A stretch of 64,000 bases of DNA from Agapetus fuscipes (GCA_951799405.1 OX637350.1:3147852-3211851), one strand, 5' to 3'. Positions 1-9,352 are shown, counted from the stretch's first letter. The notes: generated by a model from the letters alone, not told the origin. Program-made: numbers and translations.

Positions 1-720
1 AATACAATATCGGTTTCACATATCATGGGCTTTTGGATAAAACCTGATTTTATCTCATTTTTTTCAGACATGAAAATGTGTATAAACCCAAAATTTACAC
101 CAAAAAAGATATTTAGTATTATAAGTATTGTTATGTTTTTAGGGTTCAAATAGTCTTCAAATTAAAAAAAAAACTGGTCTTCTTTACAGGATATTTATTT
201 TACACTTAGATTTATTTAACAATTTATATTTATTTTTTACGATTCACATTTATGGTTTAGCAATTAACATTTATTTCACAGGTGGTTTGTGTTCACTTAC
301 ATATACTATCTATCGTGTTTAAAAGAAGAGTGTCCGTTGCGGCTTTTTATACTCCAGCGATGGAATTTACTAGAAGCCAATTGTGCTGGAACCTTCGAGA
401 GAACGGTCTTTCAAAAGCTTCGAGTACATAATGGGGATGATTGCTAGTTACTTTCTTATAATATCTCTTTACCCTAGGTACTTATAATAATTAATCCTAC
501 TTATACACAGCTCCCATCAGCTACAAATGTTATATCTACCTACCTAAATATTTATATGTATTTGCTATTTACATAACAGTATATTTAAAATATTAAAAAG
601 ACATACTGCAATGTTTTTTCCTACGTATTTATTATGTACTGTTTATTCTCAATATTTTGAAATCCAAATAAATAGATTAATATCAGGATGTTTATTTGGT
701 GAGTCCTGTTTTCTATGTGA
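1..720. other. Intergenic, no gene seen
   Basis: AT-rich sequence without a recognisable coding exon. The only long open frame (611-856) runs into a B-SINE relic and is not credible as a gene. Around 690-725 there is a short stretch, on the minus strand, resembling the 3' end variant of the C-SINE. Confidence 0.6.
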
Positions 721-721
721 A

Positions 722-1000
722 TCACATTTAAAAAGCTGCATATATAGTGCAACGTCTTCCCGCGTTCTTCTAGAAGGGATCGCATATTGTGTCGTGTGGA
801 AACTATTTATTTTCACAGATAAATTTGACCCACCTTACACCAACCACTTTACTTGAAGTAGGAGTATCCGATCCCAGCTTGCAAAGGCGCTGGTTCTCAT
901 TTTTTTTCATGGCTGAGTAAGCCTTGCCGGCAGTTTATTTTGGGCTTGAAATAAACGGGAAACCATTGGCGGGGATTGAACCCTATCCGATTGGTAAAAA
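722..1000 (-). repeat. B-SINE, diverged copy
   Basis: Read on the minus strand this follows the B-SINE consensus: remnants of the tRNA-like B box, the segment ending in ccggcaaggcttactcag, the short inverted repeat acttcaagtgaagt and the 3' part ending in a gtagctt-like stretch. The tRNA head is badly eroded. Compare the fuller copy at 33180-33518. Confidence 0.7.
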
Positions 1001-1073
1001 ACGCAATAATGCAACAAGTTGAACCTTGGACCGGACTAAAATGTTTCTTTTTTTCATAATATTTTTATTCTCT

Positions 1074-1325
1074 TTCCTTGACTTATAGGTTGGTATGAGG
1101 CTGACGACCCATACTGTACAAAAATGTTCACTTTGCCAATGTCACCCCTGTTTCAGGGAAGGTCGGCAAAAGTTGCAGGATTAATGATCATTTGAGGGTT
1201 GGATTTTAATTTATAAGTACACAGGCAGCATTTGTAAGCGAGAACTGGCACGTGTCTGTTTGTGTGCATGCATTTAATATGAACTTTAAATGTTAATTGG
1301 TTTTTGCAACTTTGATTAGATTAAT
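1074..1325 (+). repeat. A-unit (LINE-A 3' tail / SINE-like)
   Basis: Starts at the usual 5' edge (ttccttgacttatagg), continues with tggtatgaggctgac and ccaatgtcacccctgtttca, and ends with a GATTA-rich tail. More than 25 copies occur in the window on both strands. Confidence 0.85.
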
Positions 1326-1333
1326 AATTTTTA

Positions 1334-1515
1334 GGGTTTGGTGGTTTACACAGTGAAAGTCCATTGTATATTAATTAAAAAAACAAAGTTTTAATTCACT
1401 TTTATAATTTTATTTCTGTCTAGCACTTTCGCCTACAAGGTATCTTCAGGACAATTGTCCTGAGAAAAATAAATATAATTATAAAAGTGAATTAAAACTT
1501 TGTTTATTAAATTAA
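1334..1515. repeat. Hairpin element with hammerhead-like motif
   Basis: Inverted arms acaaagttttaattcact and its complement face each other across about 70 bp. The minus strand of the loop side (1426-1449) reads CTGAAGA, a short stem, then GGCGAAAG. The outer end, gtttggtggttyacac, recurs inverted at 13590-13622, so the two loci are the same family. Confidence 0.6.
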
Positions 1516-1739
1516 TATAGATTAGATTAGATTAGAAGTGCGTGGGAATATTCTTTTGAACCGCAAAAAGGTTTCACTGAGTAACGAGACTTGTCTAATT
1601 TATTCAGCTAAGTGGTGTGATCACTAATACTCATTGTATTGTCCGCATAATTGGCAGGTTATTTCTCCGATTTGCCATTTAGAGTCCAAGCAATTGACAC
1701 TAATGCCTTTGTCACGCCTGCAATTACACCCAATTCACG

Positions 1740-1925
1740 CATCTTCAAACGTAAATCACGCATAAATACCTGTACCTCGAGAAAAAAAAAATGCGTTAAT
1801 TCTCACATCGAAAATGTATGGAATATATGACGGCACTCCCGGAGAATAATTTAGTTTTGATGTATTTTTTCGATTTACGCAATCGAGGTGAGTTTACGGT
1901 ACATGTTTTATACTAGGTACACTGT
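1740..1925. repeat. Palindromic short MITE-like repeat
   Basis: Imperfect inverted repeat whose right arm reads gatttacgcaatcgaggtga and ends atgttttatactaggtac. A related palindrome lies at 13005-13180, and fragments at 27035-27075 and at the end of the window. No open frame. Confidence 0.5.
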
Positions 1926-2046
1926 AGTCCGAATACAAAACATGACATTCAAACACAACCAATTTTCTTATGAATGTTGAAAAAAACTCCAGGAGTGCTG
2001 TTTTAGTTTGACAACGTTTCTTACCACCTCATTGCTTGTTTGTTTT

Positions 2047-2530
2047 TATCTCCATCAGAGGTAATTCCACATTAGAAATTTTTGTATATTGTGTACTGAA
2101 CCCTTAGTACGAGTTGCAAAACTTGAGTAATGTAAAGTTTACGGCAATTATTAAAGAGTGATTTCCCCCAAAATCCGCCGTTTTTTGTTTGTCTGCACTT
2201 GATTTTCTTCATCACTGTAACTCTTTTGCTAAGACCACAAAGTGTAAGAAACAAAAACGGCAGATTTTGGGAGAAATCACGCTTTAATATTTTCCGTAAA
2301 CTTTACTTTTCTCAAGTTTTGCAACTCGTACTAAGGGTACTGGACCAATGTGTGTTATGTATACTAGAAAATTATTTTGAAAATTTTAAAAACAACTCAC
2401 ATATTATCGTGTTTTAAGTTTATTTCTTAGCTCAGATTGGGTAGACTATGATTCTTAAGACTTTATTCCTTTTAAAGGTCATCTTTAAATAAAATGGTAG
2501 ACAAGCCAAACTAGCACTGAAGGGATGTTT
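2047..2530 (+). repeat. Interspersed repeat family E, interrupted
   Basis: Shares a colinear order of motifs with 19110-19460 and 33780-34090: atctccatcagaggtaattcc, gtactgaaccaatgtg, aacaactcacatattatc, cttagctcagattg, and ggtcatctttaaat. Here the repeat is split after gtactga by an mA MITE; the copy at 19.26 kb preserves the uninterrupted site. Confidence 0.65.
2099..2339. mobile_element. mA palindromic MITE, copy 1
   Basis: Nearly self-complementary 241-bp element. The left arm (starting acccttagtacgagttgc) and right arm (ending gcaactcgtactaagggta) pair over about 95 bp each. CTG at 2096-2098 and 2340-2342 forms a 3-bp target duplication. No coding capacity, so it would depend on a transposase elsewhere. 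Confidence 0.85.
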
Positions 2531-2682
2531 TGGTTAATAATATCGGCAGTATTCATTAGATTCGTTAATCCAAAAAATAAGGTTTACATCTCCTTTTTAG
2601 TATGGAAATACTGAATTTAAATCAGATTGTAAAACAGAACCATTTTATGAATAAAAGGGACAACAAAATACTTCAACGCAAG

Positions 2683-2830
2683 CTCTTGAGGTGTGATTTT
2701 ACACGAGAGTAACACTCACCAAATAAATAATTAAAATACAAAATAATACGATGAGCTCTGAGGTTATTTTTCAACTTAGCTACACATATAGCGTAACTTC
2801 CTGCCGCGTTATCCTCGAAGGGGATGTGGG
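2683..2830. repeat. C-SINE tail (+) and B-SINE 3' fragment (-)
   Basis: 2683-2730 resembles the alternative C-SINE 3' end (ctcttgaggtgt, then caccaaataaataat). 2776-2830 matches the minus strand of the B-SINE 3' end (tagctacacatatagcgtaa). Confidence 0.55.
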
Positions 2831-3978
2831 GATTCAGGACCTATCTTCATCTAAAATCACATTAAACTATAAAACGTGAAGTTTTTCAATATAGCGACGT
2901 TAGTTCCGATTTTCACCAGGTCTAATGGAGAGATTGCGCATTTTCTGGAAATATTTTTTTCTTGTCGTCTAAGTCTACCGAAGCATAAGCCATTCATTTT
3001 TTTCTCAAAATTCGCAATATTTACCGAGTAATTAATTTTCAAAAATGGCTTTGTTCGCTTTCGGCTAAAACGGAAGTCGGCCATTTTAAAACCGGATGGG
3101 GTGGCTTTTATTGTCTATGATGAAACTTGGCAATTTTTAAAAGGTTTTAAAAGTAAAATTTCCTTGTTACAGTTCACAGTGAGTTGTATTGTATTTATTA
3201 CATATTAAAATGGACTTTCACAAAGTAACTGCCGAAAATAATATAAATAAATAAATAATATACCTAACTAAGCTTGGCAATTTTGTCGGTAGCCATCAAA
3301 ATACTATTTTAAAAAGCAATAAGTTGACTTTTCATAGGGATGGGATAATGAAAAAAAAACAATTACAAAACGATATTTTCAAACACTATCGAAATATTTC
3401 GACGAAAATAAAAATCGAAAAAAACAAAATTTTCGAAAAATGTATCGGTCACGTGTCCATATTTTGAAAATTTCGAGTGTTGAAACGACTATCAAAAAAC
3501 ATCAAAATTTCTGGAAAAAAATACCGGTCGCTGGTACAGGAAAACACCATCGCAAGGGGAAACGGGTTAGTACGCGATTTGCAGTGTTACCGCCCACGAA
3601 GCAAGAAACGCATTTGAAGAAAAAAACACCATTTTTGATTCTCCGAAATCAATATGAATATATCGATAGTTAAAAAAATTCAGCCGTACGTACTTTTGAG
3701 ATTTGGGAAAATATCGATATTTCGATTCTATTGAAACGTGCTTCAAAACAATATAAAGTTGCTAGCGGAGAATATTTCCAACAAATAAGATGGTATGGAA
3801 TGAAAAGGTAGGGAGGGGTGGAAATTCATTTAAAAAATCATTTTTATGTAAATGTGTGCCTGGCGACGAACACTTTCAAAACATTTTTGTTGTTCAAAAC
3901 CATTAGGGAGAGGTAGAAACACATTTCAAGAATCAACAATTTATTGTCGAAATATCGATATTGATTAAGGCATAAGGA
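2831..3978. other. Intergenic, no gene recognised
   Basis: AT-rich sequence rich in tcgaaa/ttttcga runs around 3370-3730 and at 3950. Open frames of 70-77 codons here have no recognisable domain and no supporting splice or poly(A) context. Confidence 0.55.
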
Positions 3979-4032
3979 ATGAAATTTTGCACGGTTCGTG
4001 GCCTAAGTGCAAAAACCCCTCATGACTCAAAG
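3979..4032 (+). other. Candidate first exon, THAP-like start (weak)
   Basis: An ATG opens 18 codons (MKFCTVRGLSAKTPHDSK) that run exactly into a strong splice donor, AAG|GTAAGT, at 4033. The spacing M-x-FC-x-V-x-G resembles the start of THAP zinc-finger proteins, but the second zinc-binding Cys of that family would be Leu here, and no next exon with the rest of the domain was found. It could be the first exon of the gene ending at 5918, or of a THAP-containing transposon. The donor context GACTCAAAG|GTAAGT is repeated on the other strand at 6736, which may be chance or common origin. Confidence 0.25.
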
Positions 4033-4287
4033 GTAAGTTGTTTTAAGATTTTACCAGGTGTGTGTGAGTATTTATTATGCTATTTAGTTGAAAACTCATG
4101 CTGTGAGTAACAATTATGAAATTATTTGTGTCAGGATTAAGCATTTACCATGTTTGTTGATGAATGTAATTTTTGAGGTTATGTTTTTTTTTTCTCATTT
4201 TTTTCTTCCAGCAAACATGAATTTTTACTATCTGTAGTTTAGCCAAACCTGTTTGTGAAACCATTCCAGATAAAAATCAACTGAATG

Positions 4288-4428
4288 TCTAAATATAAAT
4301 CTAAGCTGCAAAAATACATATCATTTAAGATTAAGATTCATATTAAACGCATTCCCACAAGCAGACATGTATAATTTCGCGCTGAAACATGCCGCATGTG
4401 GACCTAAATATAAAAACCCAAGATTTGG
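4288..4428 (-). repeat. A-unit, 3' half
   Basis: Minus-strand 3' half of the A-unit (cacatgcggcatgt, then cttgtgggaatgcgt), ending against the LINE relic at 4429. Confidence 0.75.
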
Positions 4429-4690
4429 AGTTCTTCACTTCGGGTGGCAGTCTGTTCCACTCCACCGGACCCGCAACACGGAAGCACGGTCTCCAAAATT
4501 GGTATGGATCTAACGGTGCGGCTGAACCAAATTGATTGCACCATCAGCCGCGGATCTGAGTGTCACCCATCTCAACAGGCGAAATCATGTCAGTCAGATA
4601 AGGTGGAGCCAAGCCATTGATGGCTTTATATACCATCTAGCACTAGGCGAGCATGACCACCTGATGGTGCTGGAGAGTTTGCTTTGCGGG
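4429..4690 (-). pseudogene. CR1/L2-like LINE ORF2 C-terminus, decayed
   Basis: The minus strand translates as VYKAINGLAPPYLTDMI, then a second block ending AGPVEWNRLPPEVK. This is the pattern found after the reverse transcriptase domain in CR1/L2-type non-LTR elements (K-x-NGLAP-x-YL-x-D, later P-x-x-WN-x-LP). Several in-frame stops and probably a frameshift make it inactive. Only the last ~80 codons remain, and the 3' side abuts an A-unit fragment. Confidence 0.65.
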
Positions 4691-4910
4691 ATCTATTGCT
4701 GTGGTTTGTAGGAGCTGGAGCTTCCAAACATTTCACCCATGTCTACGATGGACTTCTTCAGCGTAAAGTTGAAGTGATGTTGATGAATCTGTAAGTTTCT
4801 TCACCTTAAAATTTCACCTACAAGCTGAAGAAGCCCATGGTAGACATGGGCAATACGTCCGGAAGCTCCAGCTCATATTAAACCTGAGCAACAGATCCCG
4901 GAAAGTAGCT
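4675..4910. repeat. Inverted pair of hammerhead-like stem-loops
   Basis: Two copies of the same segment face each other. The minus-strand copy (4729-4761) reads CTGAAGAAGTCCATCG with a later GTGAAATG. The plus-strand copy (4824-4860) reads CTGAAGAAGCCCATGG, then CATGGGCAATACGTCC, where GCCCATG and CATGGGC form a perfect 7-bp stem. Both are followed outward by ggaagctccagct and an agatcccg-like end. The same module occurs once at 11896. Confidence 0.6.
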
Positions 4911-5081
4911 CTCCAACTATAATCATTGTTTTGATTGTTTGTTTACAGATTTCGAGAGTGAGGAAGATGTAGCAGAAGACAAGCCACCCTGTCAGGCAGA
5001 TAATCCGTACCCACAGTAGGCCTAAAGGGACCTGAAATAATGGAGCTGAAGAAAAATATCTAAAATGACTTAGACAGTAGA

Positions 5082-5220
5082 AAACATCCAAAATCATCTC
5101 GCCACCTTCCCATTGAGGATTTTCAGGGTGCCTTTCAAGCATGGAAGATACATCTCTGCAAGTATACTGATGTAGGAGTTGAGTATTTTGAAGAATTTTC
5201 AGCATTTGCGCACATTGCAT
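5082..5220 (+). pseudogene. mariner-like transposase C-terminal relic
   Basis: The frame from about 5073 translates to HLPIEDFQGAFQAWKIHL, followed by GVEYFEEF. This matches the C-terminal pattern of mariner-family transposases (L-P-x-x-D-F-Q-x-x-F-x-x-W, then G-x-YFE). A TAA stop lies just upstream at the N-terminal side, and the DDE catalytic region is missing. The B-SINE at 5231 truncates it downstream. Confidence 0.5.
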
Positions 5221-5230
5221 CAATTAATCA

Positions 5231-5472
5231 TAGCCGTGAGCTTGGGTTTGTATCTCACCGAGGGTGTCAGAAACGATCTTCCGCTTCGGTATTTATTTCA
5301 AACCCCACAATAAAATACCGGCAAGGTTTACTCGGCCTTCACAAGAAATGCGTACCAGCCCTCTCAGGAGCTGGGAAACCCCCACTTCAACTGAAGTGGT
5401 TGGCGTAAGGCCGGCCCCCTTACCTTTAAAAATAGAAAGGTTCAACTCGCCGATCTATTTTCCCCAGAGAAT
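5231..5472 (+). repeat. B-SINE, truncated both ends
   Basis: Begins inside the tRNA-like head (gccgtgagct) and follows the B-SINE through ggtgtcagaaacgat, ccggcaaggtttactcgg, the acttcaactgaagt inverted repeat and ggttcaactcgcc. Confidence 0.85.
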
Positions 5473-5496
5473 GTGCATTACTATAATAATGTAAAA

Positions 5497-5755
5497 TATC
5501 TTTGCAACTTAGATTAGATTAGATAGAACGACTCTGCTTGTTGTCATTCAAATATACAAGCTCAGTTAACGATAACCAGTTTTGATAAGGCTGGATCAAC
5601 CTTTGTGATGGGTCTTGCTAAAGGCACCCAAATATTCAGCCCAGAGCATTGCTGAAATTCAAAAATATTTTTTGAGGATGAAAATGTTGGTTTGTGGGCA
5701 TACATCTGAGAGCTTTAAATGAATATATCCTCGCAACTTAGATTATAGATTATAG
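5497..5755 (+). repeat. A-unit 3' fragments
   Basis: Two short 3' ends of the A-unit: 5497-5525 (tgcaacttagattagattag) and 5690-5755 (gggcatacatctgagagctt, then a gattatagattatag tail). The 165 bp between them are unrecognised. Confidence 0.65.
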
Positions 5756-5832
5756 GGGATTTGGGATTTGAAATATTACAATTTATCTCCATGTAGTTAC
5801 ATTTACATAAAAGTGTTTCTCTTTCTTTCCAG

Positions 5833-5944
5833 ACAAATATTACATTGTACGTCAAAAATGCAGAACCATTCTCCGCAGGTATAACGACACAGGGGAAGAT
5901 TATATTAATGAGTTTTAGGCATTTGTACAGTTTACATCAATAAA
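5833..5944 (+). other. Candidate terminal coding exon with poly(A) signal
   Basis: A pyrimidine-rich tract and AG (tctttctttccag, ending 5832) precede an open frame of 28 codons to TAG at 5916-5918: KYYIVRQKCRTILRRYNDTG, then EDYINEF. AATAAA follows at 5939-5944, only 21 bp after the stop. Composition looks protein-coding and the acceptor, stop and poly(A) signal are ordered as in a last exon. The exon starts with two bases of a split codon. No upstream partner was identified with confidence and the protein is not recognised. A second frame is also open to the TAA overlapping the poly(A) signal. Confidence 0.4.
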
Positions 5945-6165
5945 ATTATTTTTTCCCAGAAAAAGCGATTTATTTCATTATGAACCTTGTAATATAAGCT
6001 TTACAAAAGAAGGATTAATGAAACATAATGAGACAAAAAATTGGACAAGTAAACCCAAAACTAAAAGCAGATTCCTACTTCAGTCATCAAAATAGAAGTG
6101 CTAAAGGTTCAAATCTTGACTGCTCAGTTCCCATCCTTGTTTTGTGAACTGTAAAAACCATTATA

Positions 6166-6448
6166 TCAGTAGAAATCATCCTCAAGGCGAGTTATAAAAG
6201 CGCGACGGCATTCTTCGTTATGGAACTGGCTGAAAATACGTTGCACTGTCCTCATCTTCCTTCATTCTGTGGTGGGGGGGTAAGTGTGACAGGGGGTGGT
6301 AGCGATGTGGGGACTTAGTGACTTGGTTCTCTTCATCCACCTCTAACGCCGCAGTATACGCCTTCTTTTTCATTTTATGTTCAGGTGTCATCTATTGTTG
6401 CATAGCCTGCCTTTCCTCATGAACAAAGCCAATGGCTTCTGTAAAGAT
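6166..6448 (-). pseudogene. Decayed 3' exon of unrecognised gene or transposon ORF
   Basis: On the minus strand an acceptor (tattttccag) at 6449-6450 leads to IFTEAIGFVHEERQAMQQ, an in-frame TAG at 6392-6394, then MTPEHKMKKKAYTAALEVD and further codons to DEDSATYF, ending at a TAA at 6218-6220. A second frame (6166-6255) gives FHNEECRRAFITRLEDDFY and a stop. Taken together this looks like one coding exon with a premature stop and a frameshift. The acidic D-x-x-YF block followed by a basic helix is faintly like the BESS motif of MADF proteins, but that is a guess. AATAAA on this strand lies at 5974-5969, so its 3' end meets the + strand exon's. Confidence 0.4.
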
Positions 6449-6735
6449 CTGGAAAATACATTTATATACATTAGTTAGGTTCTGTATTCATTTGGAGGTT
6501 TTTTTTTAAATATATAGATTTCATATAAACACCTTCCACAATAATTAAAATGACAATGATAGGTGTGTAAAAGGAACCATAACCTCAATATCACAGTTGG
6601 ACAACGTGATGTTTAATCCTATTTGAAGACTAATACTGCGTGGAATTATTTCATTATTGTTATGCAATACACGAATTTTCAAGAAAACAGCATAAATAAC
6701 CCAAGCTTGCCTCTTAAAAACAAAAAAAGACTTAC

Positions 6736-6853
6736 CTTTGAGTCTTGACATTTACATCTCTAAACTGCCGTTGTATGATAAAAAATCCAGCACTATCTCA
6801 TTGCTTATTGATGAAATTTTATGCGACTGCACTTTTGCGTACCCTACATCCAT
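6736..6853 (-). other. Candidate 5' exon of the same minus-strand unit
   Basis: The minus strand from ATG at 6853 reads MDVGYAKVQSHKISSISNEI, then VLDFLSYNGSL, and ends at a strong donor CAAAG|GTAAGT (6736/6735). The intron to 6449 would be 287 bp. In the frame that would join the downstream exon, the last codons read RCKCQDSK after a TAG, so a frameshift separates the two halves. Function unknown; likely a pseudogene or transposon-encoded protein. Confidence 0.3.
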
Positions 6854-6974
6854 TTTTATCCATTCAAAACAAAATAGTCGATTAAAAAAATCCGAGATGT
6901 TGACATAGGATTGACGTTTCGGTGTGTAAATTTTTACCGACAGCCAACAGTGGTGCCAACTCAACGCTGGTCAT

Positions 6975-7258
6975 AAAGCCCAGTGACGGTTTTATCACTA
7001 TCAGCGCCCTGGGCAAGATTTCTTAGGCGCCCTTATCCATGGTCGCTAGCAGAGAACGTACTCATATTTCATCTCTCAAAATCATCGTCGACGGGAGGAG
7101 GGGGGTTAGACATGCTATTTCCAAATTTATATGGCGCCTTAATACCTAGCCTATGGCGCCCTATTTTACCTGGCGCCCTGAGCGGTCGCCTTACCTCGCC
7201 TTACCCTAGCGCGGAACAGATTTCACGACCCCTCCAATCACAGAGCGTTTCGTTTTGA
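6975..7258. repeat. GGCGCC-rich segment, possible hAT terminal region
   Basis: Starts with cagtgacggttttatcac followed by repeated ggcgcc/gcgccctg blocks (7007-7185), a GC-rich island in AT-rich DNA. CAGTG-type ends with GCGCCCT repeats are seen in some hAT elements. The opposite terminus and a target duplication were not found. Confidence 0.3.
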
Positions 7259-7259
7259 G

Positions 7260-7889
7260 CTATCTGGAACACGTTTTCTTTTGCGAATTAAAATATGAAA
7301 ACTAAAATTTCCTCATTTCCCGCCAGGCTCATCGGGTTCAGGACAAAATACTTTACACATTTCAAGTATTACTTTTGAAATCCCTGACACGCGCAATCTC
7401 TCCATTAAGCCGTGTCGATTCATACTATAGATCTTGGACAAACTTTTTGTAGGTGAGTATGCAAGTAAAAATAAAAATAAAAACGTGTATTAATTTGTAT
7501 TATAAGTAAAGGAAGTCTGAAATACAATAAATATTTGTTTTTTTTAATACGTATTTTTTATAAATACTTAATGATAATGGACAAAATAATGGAATTGGCA
7601 TTGAGAAGACACTCTAGTAATAACAATCTTTGCAAGCATTTTAAAAATTATCAATAATGGATTTTTACTTAGATGAAATTATTCTGTGTATTTATGGAAG
7701 AATTATATTTGTAATTGACTATAAAAACAGATTATAAATTGAATAAATATTACTTTGTGGTAATGCTTTATTACGTGAAGACTAATATAGAGGAAGAAAT
7801 TAGTGGTTTATACTTATAGAAATAAGTATGACTCCTTCATAATAAATTTAATCTTGTAATACTCATCTATAATTAATAGAAATTATAGT
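7260..7889. other. AT-rich, no gene seen
   Basis: No open frame of note and no similarity noticed to other parts of the window. Confidence 0.6.
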
Positions 7890-8009
7890 AATATCCAGAG
7901 TCATAATAAAAGGAGAGCTTGTATAAAGAAGGTTATGACTCTGGATGAAATGAAAGAAGTATCTAAGGACAGAAAGAAATGGCGGTTGATCTGCAATTTT
8001 GACGGCTAG
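7890..8009 (+). pseudogene. LINE-A ORF C-terminus, 5'-truncated
   Basis: Translates to NIQSHNKRRACIKKVMTLDE, then MKEVSKDRKKWRLICNFDG and TAG. Identical in pattern to the end of the longer minus-strand copies at 8680 and 36502. The Cys of KEVCKD is Ser here. Non-coding sequence of about 80 bp separates the stop from the A-unit at 8088 in the same orientation, which is the typical LINE-A 3' arrangement. Confidence 0.85.
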
Positions 8010-8087
8010 GGCTAGGGTTTTTAATTGATTTGCAATTCTGTAGATATTTATACTGATTATTTATTGATTATTATTTGTGAATTATGT

Positions 8088-8325
8088 TCTTTAACTTATA
8101 GGTTGGTATGCGGCTGACCCATGCTGAAACAAAATGATTCACTTTGCTAGTGTCACCCCTGTTTCAGGGAAGGTCGGCAAGAGTTGCATGGTGTATGTTC
8201 ATTTGGAATTTGGGTATTTGTGTCATACATAGGTTAGCATGCGGCACGTGCAAGCGCGAGCTCATACGTGTCTGCTTGTGAGAATGCATATATTATGAAT
8301 CCCTATAATCTATAATCTATAATCT
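8088..8325 (+). repeat. A-unit, tail of the LINE-A at 7890
   Basis: Runs from tataggttggtatgcggc to a tandem ctataat tail. It meets a second A-unit of opposite orientation at about 8326, giving a tail-to-tail inverted pair. Confidence 0.9.
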
Positions 8326-8567
8326 ATAATCTAAGTTGCAAGGATATATTCATTTAAAGCTCTCAGATGTAAGCCCACAAACCAACAAGTGTAGTTCGCG
8401 CTTACAAATGCTGAATGTGTACTTAAAAATAAAATCCAAACCTCAAATGAACATAAGCCCCACAACTTTTGCCGACCTTCCCTGAAACAGGGGTGACATT
8501 GGCAAAGTGAACCATTTTTTACAGTATGGGTGGTCAGCCTCATACCAACCTATAAGTCAAGGAATAT
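8326..8567 (-). repeat. A-unit, tail of the LINE-A at 8680
   Basis: Minus-strand A-unit of the ctcagatgta subtype; it lies downstream of the LINE-A ORF at 8680-9322 in the same orientation. Confidence 0.9.
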
Positions 8568-8679
8568 GAATAAAAAATTACATTTAAATATATAAAAGAA
8601 CAAAACCTTACAAAGAAATCTATACAAAAAAAGTCAGAAATTTCCTATGCAAAAAATGTAGCAAATTAATACACCAACA

Positions 8680-9322
8680 TTAGAAATCACCATTGCAGAT
8701 TAGCCGCCACTTCTTCCTGTCCTTGCACACTTCTTTCATTTCATCCAGAGTCATAACCTTTTTCATGCAAGTCCTCCTTTTATTATGACTCTGGATATCC
8801 CATTCATTCGCTATTTCAGAAATTTGATCCATCCATACTTTTCTCGGTCTTCCTCTACCACGACATCCATCTATTTTAGCAACATATACTTTCTTCGTCA
8901 ATCTTTCATCACTCATTCTCTCCATATGCCCGAACCATCTTAACATACTTCTTTTAATCTTCACTTTCACACTTTCCCTTACACCACATTCTTCTCTTAC
9001 AAAATCATTCCTCACTCTGTCACTTCGTTTTTTCCCAATCATACTTCTTAGATAGTCCATTTCTACTGTATGGACTTTACTAATTTCCCTTTCACTCACC
9101 GTCCAGGCTTCACTTCCATACATCAAGGTTGGCACTAGTATACCACCGTGTACCGCCAATCTAACATTTTTTGAGAGATTCTGGTTCCTGGCGATGCTAG
9201 CGGTAGCACCCAGTACGCACCTGCCTTTCATTATTCTTCTTTCAAATTCACCGGTCATTCTTCCATCTTTTTCAAACTTACTTCCCAGGTATACAAACTC
9301 ATTTACGACATCAACAATGTTA
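8680..9322 (-). pseudogene. LINE-A: RTE-like ORF2 C-terminus, 5'-truncated
   Basis: This is the longest LINE-A copy. The frame runs from about NIVDVVNEFVYLGSKFEKDG through MTGEFERRIMKG and LMYGSEAWTVSE, then WFGHMERMSDERLTKKVY, RGRGRPRKVWMDQI and DRKKWRLICNGDF before TAA. These are the segments after the RT catalytic core in RTE-type non-LTR elements (YLGS, YGSEAWT, FGHxxRM, GRGRPRKxW, DRxxWR). The endonuclease and RT active site (YADD) are missing because the copy is truncated at its 5' side, where it meets an A-unit tail (9318-9352). The remaining 200 or so codons are open, suggesting a fairly recent insertion. Confidence 0.85.
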
Positions 9323-9352
9323 CATATATCTGCAACTTAGATTATATTAGAC

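Noticed and set aside
4873..5223. 116-codon minus-strand frame with hydrophobic stretches
   Set aside because: The opposite strand carries a mariner-like transposase relic; the minus frame is its shadow.
8331..8543. Conserved protein family starting MRLTTHTVKNGSLCQCHPCF, found in several places
   Set aside because: All occurrences (8331, 45634, 46389, 61548, 24574) are the same frame of the A-unit repeat on either strand; the frame is broken in most copies.
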